20,722 bases of DNA. It comes from Vairimorpha apis BRL 01 (Eukaryota; Microsporidia; Nosematidae). The DNA is taken from positions 1 through 20,722 of the forward strand of contig KE647106.1 in NCBI GenBank assembly GCA_000447185.1. Reading direction: 5' to 3'. Each line of letters opens with the position of its first letter. Position 1 is the stretch's first letter. Below the pieces are notes generated by a model, which saw nothing but the letters and a program-made list of their open reading frames with translations, searched no databases and was not told where the DNA came from. The position numbers and the translations under genes are program-made. Below, in pieces: positions 11,092 to 19,123 of the stretch.

Positions 11092-12161
11092 ATGACATTA
11101 AAAAAAATAAAAGAAGCTTTATTACTTTTTCAATTTGGTATAATTATGGTGTATTTTTTTACACTAATATCAATTATGATTTTATTGATATTTATTCTTC
11201 ATAAAAACAAATTTGTACATAAATATATAAAGAGAGGATGTTTACATTTAACAATGTCAACTTTGTCAATTTACTTTCCTAAACCTATTTATATTTATTA
11301 TGATCCCATCATTTTTTATAAAAAGAAAAATATTGTTATTTCTAACCATCTTTCAGAATATGATTGGTTAATGATATTGGCAATTTTGTATAAACTTCAA
11401 AGATATGATGATATGTGTATAATATTAAAACAATCATTAAAAAATATTCCTCTATTAGGATATGGAATGTCTTATTTTGGATTTATTTTTTTAAATAGAA
11501 AATTAGATGCAGATAAAGAAATATTAAAGAAAGGTTTAAATATACTAAAAAATAAGCAAAAATATGATTTATTAATATTTCCTGAAGGCACATATATAGA
11601 CAAGGTTGGTAAAGAAATTTCTGATAATTATGTAAAAAATAATCCAGTAAATTTAAAAGGTACAAATTTTTATCCTCAAGAGGTTTTGTTACCTAGAGTT
11701 ACAGGATTTAATATTATTTATGATAATTTAGGAAATGATATGGATGGTGTAATTGATATGACTTTATTTACAAATCCATATATTAGTCTTCCTCAAGAAA
11801 AATATAAATATCATAAAGCACTTACTGATTTTGATGATAGAATTGGATATTCATGTTTTATCGAATTTGTTGATAAACCTGCAAAAAAAGATTTTATTTT
11901 CAATAGATTTAAAAACAAGGATGAATTTATAAAAAAATATAAAAAAGTTTGTCCTGAAGGATTTAATAGCTTAGAAGATTTTATTACAAAATTTAAAAAA
12001 TTCATAAATTAATTGATGGATATAAATTTGATGAAGTTTATGTTAAATCGAAATGGGGACCATTTTTTATCACTCTTTTTATCTTTACAATATTTATTAC
12101 ATTTTGTTTTATTTATAAAATTACAGTTATTTCAATTAATTTGTTTAAAAAAAAGATATAA
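11092..12161 (+). CDS. Membrane lysophospholipid acyltransferase (LCLAT1/AGPAT type), one frame break
   Basis: PlsC-type acyltransferase that transfers an acyl chain from acyl-CoA to a lysophospholipid. Residues 10-37 are an N-terminal membrane segment. The catalytic NHxxxxD motif is NHLSEYD at 85-91; the second block ends in FIFLNR near 131-136; FPEGT is at 163-167; LLPRVTGF at 199-206 replaces the usual PxxxG block and points to the lysocardiolipin/AGPAT5-like branch. The open frame stops at 12012. One more A in the A6 run 11995-12000 extends it to 12161 with KLIDGYKFDEVYVKSKWGP followed by a hydrophobic span of about 23 residues and a basic end. That gives about 356 residues and the C-terminal membrane segment typical of this branch. 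Likely role: phospholipid remodelling in the ER. The exact substrate cannot be read from sequence. Confidence 0.85.
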
Positions 12162-13072
12162 AATATATTTTTAACATTTGATTCAAAGATGTAAAAAATA
12201 TGGATTATTAAAACTATCACTTTGTATAAACGAATTCAGCAACATAAAAAATTGATTTTTATATGACACAAATAAATATTTTCTATTATTAATGTTCATT
12301 TTTATATAATATCCTTCATTAAATATGTAATTATTATTAACAAAAAAATTTAAAAATATATAAAAACACATGTTGAAAATATATTTCAATAAATAAATTT
12401 TTTTTGTTTTCTAGCATGTTAAAAAAAATAATAATAATAAAATACAAAGAATTTATGTATATAATTTATTTTTATATGTTAAAGAAAAATAAATGTTATA
12501 AATAAAAATGAATTGTTATATTTATATACTTTAATAGTCTTTTTAATATTTGAATATGTACTTACTAAAAAAAGTATATTAAAAGATTTCCCAAAAAACC
12601 AAATATTTAAATTTTTATTAAAGGAATAACATAGCACAACATTTAAATCTAGTTAAAAATTAATATGATGTATAATTTAATACTTTATGTGATCTAAATA
12701 AAAATAATTAATATTTTAAGTTTTTTATATTTTATCTAATCAATTAAATTTATACTTTTTTTGATTTAATTAATTTTTTAACTTTTTTATAATTAAAATT
12801 TTAAAAATTAAAAAAAATATTATTTTGTTTTAGTTTTTAAATATTGATTATAATTTCTTTATCAATTTTAACAATAAAAAATAATTAAAATATTAATATT
12901 TTTCAAAACAATTATTTAGTACATTATTGTTAATATTAAATTTTTGTTATGATTTCATATTTATTTTTATTGTATATTAAAATTTTAAAACATTAAATAA
13001 AGATATTATTATATAAAAAAAACTAGAATAATTTTTAACCTAAAAATCTAATTATTACTTCCAAACTATATT
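12162..13072. other. A/T-rich spacer
   Basis: Shared 3' flank of the convergent acyltransferase and 643-residue secreted-protein genes. A 62-codon minus-strand frame from the ATG at 12371 to 12183 exists but has no CCC signal and no recognisable motif. Nothing else seen. Confidence 0.6.
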
Positions 13073-15004
13073 TTATTTAAATAACTTCCATATAATCTTA
13101 TAATTATTTTGTAAAAACATACAATAAATATAATAATAATTACATTCAGGTCGTACTAAATTAATACATCCATATTTGTTTTTAGGAAAAGCCATATATA
13201 GAATAATATTAACATAATTTGATATCATTGAATCTGTAGTTAAATTTTCATCCGAACAAAATTTCATTCTAAACAGTTTTCTGTTTTTATAAATTTTGTG
13301 TAAGATTAAATTTATTCGTCGTTTTATTTTAAAATTAATATCTGGGTTTATAATATCTATAAGTGTTTTTATCTTGCATATAAGTAATTCTTCATTATTA
13401 TTTGTTAATTGTTTATTAGATTTTTTTTCATTTATATCTATCACACATTTTGATTCATTAATATTTTTTATAGATTTTTGTATTACAAAAAACAATTTAA
13501 TCAATTGATCAACTTTTGTTTGTCTATCAAATTCAATCAATATAATTATTAAACATTGTCCAAATAAATAAACATCTTCATTACTATCTAACATATATAT
13601 ATATTTAGATATAACAGATGACAAAATATTTTCAGTTAAATCAGTACCAATTTTTAGTTTAAAATCTGCCTTCAATTGTTTGTAACAATTTTTGTGTTTA
13701 TATATTGTATGGTATCCATTTTTGGCATTTTCAAAAAAATTTTCTATTTTTTCAGTTAATTTTGAAGTTAAAAATCGTATTTTTTTTGATTTTAAGATTT
13801 GTTTATTTAAAGTAAAAATAAGAGCTAATCTTTCTGAAATAGTTAAATCTTTTTTAATTTGTATATTAATAAAATTTGGATTATTAAAATTTTTTATGAG
13901 TATTAATAGTTTTTTTAAATAAATTATTGTAAATTCTGAACTTTTTTCAAATAATTCAAAATCTGTATTCTGATATATTTTGTTGTTATTATTGCATTTA
14001 TTATTATTGTTATTTGCGTTTAAATTAATTTGATTTTCTTGTATTTGTCTGTTTTTAATATTATATGGTAATCTATATTCATCTAAATTATTTTTAGTTT
14101 TATTATTTTCTAAATTTTGATAAATTTTTTTATTGTTAGTGACATTTTTAAGTTTATCTATACTAATTCCATTTTTATTATTTATAGAAACTGTGTTTCT
14201 AAAATTATACGAATTTTTTATGTTATAAAATTGTGAATTTTTAATATTAATAACATTTTTGTTTTTTATTAATTTTTTTCTAATAGGACGATTCTTACTA
14301 GTTGGTACTAAAAATATACCATTCTCAGTATTTTTATCTATTTTTGTGTTTTTATTTTCTATATTTGGAATAATTGATTTGCTTTCTACTAATTTTTTTT
14401 CATCTATCAAATTCTTATTTAATTTAGAATATTTTTCAAAAATTTTATTTGATGTATCTTTTATATTTTTATTTAATGTATTTTTAAGCTGATTTTCACC
14501 TTCCAAATGATTATCTGATACAACATCTATTTCCATTGCATCTTCAAAGTTATAACTTAATGCATCTTTTTGTTTCATTTCATCATTAAAATTTACATTT
14601 AAACTACCTTCATCTTCAATTTTATAATTTAATACATCTTCTAATTTCATCTCATTGTTAAAACTTAAATTTAAACTACCTTCATCTTCAATTTTATAAT
14701 TTAATGTATCTTCTAGTAACAGATTATAATTAGATACACTACCCAATTCACCATTAAATAACTCATTATTTTCATGAAAATCTTGTATATAACTTGAAAC
14801 TTCATTATAATTAATTAAATCCAGATTGTAATGATCAATCCCATTATTAAATTCATAATTATCAGTTCCCAAATTAAAGTTATAATCATTGAATAAACAG
14901 TTAATTTGCAAATCATAAAAAGTGTTATTATCATTGCAAAAATTAGTAAGACTAATTCCTGGAATAAAAATGTTTACTATAATAATATTTATGTTCAGTA
15001 ACAT
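13073..15004 (-). CDS. Large secreted protein with acidic 24-residue repeats, unknown function
   Basis: An unbroken frame of 643 residues, the longest intact gene in the window. The ATG at 15004 has CCC 11 bases upstream (CCCATAAAATTAATATG). Residues 1-19 (MLLNINIIIVNIFIPGISL) look like a signal peptide. Residues 20-95 are Asn/Tyr/Asp-rich. Residues 98-121 and 122-145 are near-identical repeats built on LNYKIEDEGSLN, followed by a diverged partial third. Residues 170-345 are Lys/Asn-rich and probably disordered. Residues 350-643 form a hydrophobic, helix-prone domain with scattered Cys (YKHKNCYKQ, MKFCSDENL, VRPECNYYY) and no later obvious membrane anchor. I recognise no family. The architecture of signal peptide, variable repeat region and conserved-looking C-terminal domain suits an exported or spore-surface protein; this is inference. 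Confidence 0.85.
   Translation of the reverse strand: MLLNINIIIVNIFIPGISLTNFCNDNNTFYDLQINCLFNDYNFNLGTDNYEFNNGIDHYNLDLINYNEVSSYIQDFHENNELFNGELGSVSNYNLLLEDTLNYKIEDEGSLNLSFNNEMKLEDVLNYKIEDEGSLNVNFNDEMKQKDALSYNFEDAMEIDVVSDNHLEGENQLKNTLNKNIKDTSNKIFEKYSKLNKNLIDEKKLVESKSIIPNIENKNTKIDKNTENGIFLVPTSKNRPIRKKLIKNKNVINIKNSQFYNIKNSYNFRNTVSINNKNGISIDKLKNVTNNKKIYQNLENNKTKNNLDEYRLPYNIKNRQIQENQINLNANNNNNKCNNNNKIYQNTDFELFEKSSEFTIIYLKKLLILIKNFNNPNFINIQIKKDLTISERLALIFTLNKQILKSKKIRFLTSKLTEKIENFFENAKNGYHTIYKHKNCYKQLKADFKLKIGTDLTENILSSVISKYIYMLDSNEDVYLFGQCLIIILIEFDRQTKVDQLIKLFFVIQKSIKNINESKCVIDINEKKSNKQLTNNNEELLICKIKTLIDIINPDINFKIKRRINLILHKIYKNRKLFRMKFCSDENLTTDSMISNYVNIILYMAFPKNKYGCINLVRPECNYYYIYCMFLQNNYKIIWKLFK
14534..14713 (-). 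repeat. 72 bp in-frame tandem repeat, about 2.5 copies
   Basis: Units at 14642-14713 and 14570-14641 encode 24 residues each (EDTLNYKIEDEGSLN... and EDVLNYKIEDEGSLN...), followed by a diverged partial unit KDALSYNFED at 14534-14569. The unit length is a multiple of three, so the frame is kept. Confidence 0.9.
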
Positions 15005-15015
15005 ATTAATTTTAT

Positions 15016-15018
15016 GGG
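15016..15018 (-). promoter_or_regulatory. CCC start-proximal signal
   Basis: Minus-strand CCC 11 bases upstream of the ATG at 15004, in a CCCATAAAA context that echoes the CCCCATAAAA upstream of the acyltransferase. Confidence 0.55.
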
Positions 15019-15827
15019 TATTTGGCAGTTGTATTTTTCTTTATTTTAATTTATTTAAAAAATCAGTATTTTTTAAATTAAAAGATAAAATGTATTTTTT
15101 TAATATTTTTTATTTATGTGTATGTTTAGTATAAATTATAAAATTTTATAATTTATAATATAGTTTAATTTAAATTAAGTGTGTATAAAATATCTTTATG
15201 TACATTTATTGTTTTATTTTAAATTCTTTAAAAAAAATTATGGTATTAAATATTAATAAAAACTTTAATGCTATCTTAAATTTCTTATTTAAAATAAGAT
15301 TTTATTGAGATTTATTAAAATTATAATATTTAATATAGAAATGAATTTATAATGCATAGTTTTAATTTCTTAAATAAAGTAAAATTTAAATGTGATTTAC
15401 AAAATTTATAGAGTTAAATATAGAAATTAAAGTGTAAAAATAATTCAAATTTATTATAAAAAAGTTTAATTGTGATTTACAAAATACATCTAAAATAATA
15501 AAATAAATTTACAAATTTATTATAATCATTAAATGAATAAACAAATTTACAATCCAGTTAAAATTCAAATTTGTTTTTAAAAAATTTACTACTTGAACAA
15601 CGATCAAAAAGTATAAAATAGTAAATTTTTTATCAAATTAACTAAAATTTAATAACGTTTAATATAAAATTTAATCTGAAACAAATAAAATAATAGCTTA
15701 GTTTTAATCTGAAAATTTGAATTACAAAAATTTAATCTTTAAAAAAAAATGTATAAATAAGTTTAAATTAAAAAATTGATTTTAAAAAATCTGCTTTTGA
15801 TAAAAAACTAATTAAAATTTTATATTT

Positions 15828-15951
15828 AAAAAATATTATTCATTCCATCACTATCTTAAATTTTATACATAATAAAAATAACACATATTCTATTTTAAAT
15901 TAAAAATTAAAAAATATTATTCATTCCATCACTATCCTAAATTTTATACAT
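15828..15951. repeat. 43 bp direct repeat pair
   Basis: Copies at 15828-15870 and 15909-15951 share ATTCATTCCATCACTATC and flanks, with one T/C difference, offset by 81 bases. The near identity implies recent duplication. No function seen. Confidence 0.85.
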
Positions 15952-16349
15952 TACAAATCCAAATATCACTTTTTCACACAAATAAATTTTTGAGACTACA
16001 AATTTAATTTTAAAACAACCCCTTTTTAATTGTTCGAAGCTATTGAGTTAATACAAATGTAGTCAAAAACAATTAACATGAATGTTAAGTATATACAACT
16101 TTTTTAATAGTTGTATATAACATTTTTATATAATTTTTTTAAGTTTAACTTGAATTAAGTTAATGTCTTATAAACTATTTTGTAAGTTATTTAAAACATG
16201 TTCTTTTTTTTAATACATCTTGTTTTTATTTAGTTTTGATTATAAATTGAACTTATCAAAAAAACTTAAATAAAATAAAAAAATCTATAATTTATATACA
16301 TTTATAAAAATAAATTTAATTAAATATTTATAATGTTATAAAAAAACTT

Positions 16350-16460
16350 TAGAGAGTGTGTCGATGGAGTACAGAAGAGGAGGCGATTTAATATTAGCGG
16401 AGAACGAGAGGAACGAAAACTTACATAACAAGTGAACTCGTTTGATACGGAAGCGGAAAA
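16350..16460 (+). other. GC-rich island, possible decayed rRNA fragment or dispersed element
   Basis: The least A/T-rich stretch of the window, strongly purine-rich on the plus strand. It contains GTCGATGGAGTACAG, then AGAACGAGAGGAAC (16400-16413), then TGAACTCGTTTGATACGGAA (16432-16451). These resemble, in order, three landmarks of the 3' end of large-subunit rRNA: GTCGTGAGACAG, the sarcin-ricin loop AGTACGAGAGGAAC and TGAACGCCTCTAAGTCAGAA. The spacing is far shorter than in a working rRNA, and the loop carries a change in a normally invariant position. The block from ACAGAAG (16371) to TGAAC (16432) also lines up with the ACAGAAG-to-TGAGCC interval of the repeats at 4263 and 10289 (61 bases against 59 and 62). 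A 23-codon frame from the ATG at 16364 also spans it. Identity is uncertain. Confidence 0.35.
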
Positions 16461-16885
16461 AAAATAATAGAATAATGAAATTAACCCTCAAATAAAAAGT
16501 TTTATAATGTTATATATATTAATAAATTCAATAGCATAAATATTATTAGAATAAAACAATTGATTATTTAAAACTTTAATTTACTAAATTTATAAAACAA
16601 AATTAATTTATTTATTTAAATAAACACTTTTCATATTAAAAATTATAGTATAGTATTAACATTGTAATGTAAGATATACATAATTTAATATAATTAAAAC
16701 TAATAATATATATAACATATATGAAAGATTATATGTACCACATACTTATATGAATAATATCAATCATATTTATAAAATATATTAACAATATATACATACA
16801 AGATACATAGATAAATTATATCAATTATTTTTATAACATATATACATACAACATATATATATTTTATACATAAAATATTTACAAC

Positions 16886-18466
16886 CTACTCAATCTTCTT
16901 ATTATTCAAAATAAAAGCAACTTCCTTTTTATTAACCATCAATTGAATTATTTCATTATCAATTATTTTAATAATCTTATGATCAACAAACTCATTAATC
17001 AACTCAAACAGAGGAGCTTTTTTAAATATAAACAATTTCTTTTTAACCAGATCAAAAAGTTCTTGTACTAGAACAGATTCTTTATTGAGTTCAAGTAATG
17101 TGTACAAGACTATCCTTGAATTCTTGCTTACATTATTTATTACAGTAAGATGGTTTATTGGTTTATAAAGATCGTCAATGTCGTAGTCTTCGTATGTTGT
17201 AAGATCTCTCATAATAAAATTATTAGGAAAATTACTTAAGTTTATATTTAGACGTTCTAATGTTATTATTGTGTTTGTAGAAGGTAAGTATTTTATATGA
17301 AGCGGATCTATATCTATGAATATTAAAATGTTGTTTATTTTAACTTCTTTCAAGTTTGTAAATTTTACGTAACTTGTATTTAAAATGGATGTATTTGAAT
17401 TGTGTCTTTTTTATTTATTGAGGAATTTCTATTGTTTTTATTTTCTTGTTTATTTGAATCAATACTACTATTATTAGAAGTAAACTTAATTTTATTATAT
17501 TTATTATTTATAGTTGAATCATTACTACTATTATTAGAAGTAAACTCAATTTTATTACATTTACTGTTTATAGTTTCTAATACATCTTCTAATGTAAAAT
17601 AATTCATATTAAAAATCAATGCCTTAGGAAATAATTTTTTTAGTATATTTTTTTATTACCGTATCCATAAAATAAAATATTAAATGATTTAATTAATTCA
17701 TTTAGTTCTTTTTTACAGCTTAAATGGAATTGCATTAAAGAAGAGGTGTTTTTTACAAGTGGAGATTCATTTGTTATTAAGTCTTTTTCAGGTTGAGATA
17801 TAATTGAAGTAGAAGAAGATTTCTTTAATTTTGTAATGTTTTTTTTTGAATACTTTTAATTTTATCAAAGTTTTCTTTGGAAGAAGAACTTTTTGTGTTT
17901 ATGTCATTTTTAAAATGAGCATCTTTTGATGTAATAGGTATTTGTACAGAAGTAAAACTTTTAGCAGTAGTGTCTTTTGTTCGAGTACTATTACTTTTAG
18001 TAGAATTTTCTGTAGAAGAAGAACTTTTTGCAAAAGTGTCTTTACGAGAATTACGTTTCTTTAATTTTGTAATATCTTTTGTTTGTGTATTTTTTAATTT
18101 AATAGGAATTTGTACAGAAGAGGAGCTTTTTGTAGATGCGTCTTTTTTCTGAGTTATTTTTAATGTAGTAGGAATTTGTACAGAATTAGAACTTTCCGAT
18201 ATTGTATTTTCTAATTCAAAAGATTTATCCATAATTTCATCTTTTTTATAACAAGTCTTTTTAATTTTATTTTTTTCTTTACTGTTACAGTTTTTATTAA
18301 CATCTTTTAAAGTTATTTCTTCATTTTTTGTTTCTTTCTCAATATTAAAATCATTATTTAAATTAAATTCATTTTTTTTCAAATATGATCGTTTTACAGT
18401 TTTCTTATTTTTAAAAATAGAAGTTTTCTTTTTATTTAAAATTTGATTTTTTCGTGAAATTACCAT
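16886..18466 (-). CDS. ORC2: Origin recognition complex subunit 2, three frame breaks
   Basis: ORC2 helps load the MCM helicase at replication origins. The ATG at 18466 follows CCC directly, so an upstream in-frame extension to 18523 is not used. Joined length is about 527 residues (human 577). Residues 1-90 are Lys/Asn-rich; about 90-225 hold Ser-rich repeats around SSSSVQIP; FNILFYGYGNKK (17648-17684) matches the ORC2 core motif FNxxLYGxGSKR. Next come MNYFTLEDVLETI, a two-unit 20-residue repeat, NNILIFIDIDPLHI and RDLTTYEDYD. The C-terminal winged helix ends with ELFDLVKKKLFIF and INEFVDHKIIK, matching ORC2's EFxDHKLI. Frame breaks lie at T-runs 17839-17847 (9), 17648-17654 (7) and 17407-17412 (6); each is repaired by one extra A on the coding strand. 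No other gene fits these motifs. Confidence 0.88.
17455..17574 (-). repeat. 60 bp tandem repeat inside ORC2 core
   Basis: Two units (17515-17574 and 17455-17514) each encode 20 residues: TINSKCNKIEFTSNNSSNDS and TINNKYNKIKFTSNNSSIDS. They sit between the ORC2 motif YGYGNKK and the next conserved strand, a place where other ORC2 proteins carry ordered sequence. Confidence 0.9.
17845..18199 (-). repeat. Degenerate ~22-residue repeats in ORC2 N-terminus
   Basis: About five diverged units share a (T/A)KSSSSVQIPxxxKxxxxKD pattern: SSNSVQIP, KSSSSVQIP, KSSSSTENS, KSFTSVQIP and KSSSSKENF. They are Ser/Thr- and Lys-rich, as expected of a disordered, possibly phosphorylated N-terminal arm. Confidence 0.8.
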
Positions 18467-18469
18467 GGG
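18467..18469 (-). promoter_or_regulatory. CCC start-proximal signal of ORC2
   Basis: Minus strand reads TTACCCATGG, with CCC directly abutting the ATG at 18466. This decides the start over the in-frame upstream extension. Confidence 0.7.
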
Positions 18470-19123
18470 TAAGAATTTATAAAGTGGTAAAAAATAGAAA
18501 AAAATGCTTTTTATAAAATGCAATTATAAAGAAAAAATAACATAATAAATTTAAAATGGTTATTTGATTATAGTTTACAAAATTCTATAAGACAAAAATA
18601 AATATTTAAAGTAATACTACATCATAAAATTATTCTAAATACTTATTAACTTATAAATATATAAGAAGATAACAATAAAATATAAAAATAATAGAGAATT
18701 ATAAATAATACATTAATATATGAAATATATATAAAATATAACAATACATTATAAATTAAATTTTAAAATTAAGATATTTATAAACTATAAACAAATTAAG
18801 TTATAAATTATAAAATCACGTACTTATAAATAATAAAAATAAATATTTATAAACTATAAACAAATTAAGTTATAAATTATAAAATTAAGATATTTATAAA
18901 TTATAAAAATGTATATCAATACATATAAAAAATAAATACATTAAAAAAATAATAAATTATAAAGATATTAAAATAATAATAAAAAACTAATTAATTTCAA
19001 AAATAGAAAAAATTTACAAAAATTAAGATAATTTTGTGTAAACAAAACTAAATTTAAATCTACAAAATTCCGACATAAAAATCAAAATATTCACAACATT
19101 TCAGATCAATATAAAAATTTCAA
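18470..19123. other. A/T-rich spacer between ORC2 and RhoGEF
   Basis: Upstream flank of ORC2 and downstream flank of the RhoGEF gene, which share orientation. The 5' part would extend the ORC2 frame with a hydrophobic stretch but precedes the CCC signal. The middle holds a 69 bp-period repeat (18774-18885). No gene seen. Confidence 0.6.
18774..18885. repeat. Tandem repeat with 69 bp period
   Basis: An identical 43 bp block containing CTATAAACAAATTAAGTTAT occurs at 18774-18816 and 18843-18885. Partial copies of the flanking TTAAAATTAAGATATTTATAAA sequence surround both. Recent local duplication in spacer DNA. Confidence 0.88.

Larger units (their letters stand above)
15019..16885. other. 1.9 kb intergenic region rich in short repeats
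   Basis: A/T-rich, no credible gene. The part 15300-15500 holds imperfect ~80 bp repeats sharing GTGATTTACAAAAT (15392 and 15472). A 43 bp direct repeat lies at 15828-15951. A GC-rich island occupies 16350-16460. The part 16700-16870, next to the ORC2 3' end, has imperfect repeats built on ATATATACATACAA. Each stronger item is listed separately. Confidence 0.6.

Noticed and set aside
12183..12371. 62-codon minus-strand frame starting at the ATG at 12371
   Set aside because: No CCC signal, no recognisable motif, hydrophobic low-complexity composition of the kind chance frames show in A/T-rich DNA.
16364..16435. 23-codon frame from the ATG at 16364 in the GC island
   Set aside because: No CCC signal, no family match, and the opposite strand is equally open; the island's purine bias explains both.
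16371..16455. GC island as a 5S rRNA or U6 snRNA gene
   Set aside because: CTCGTTTGATACGGAAGC resembles part of 5S and ACAGAAG resembles the U6 ACAGAGA box, but neither gene's remaining conserved segments follow.
18467..18523. In-frame N-terminal extension of ORC2 with a signal-like hydrophobic stretch
   Set aside because: It lies upstream of the CCC signal that abuts the ATG at 18466, and a membrane-targeting sequence makes no sense for ORC2.
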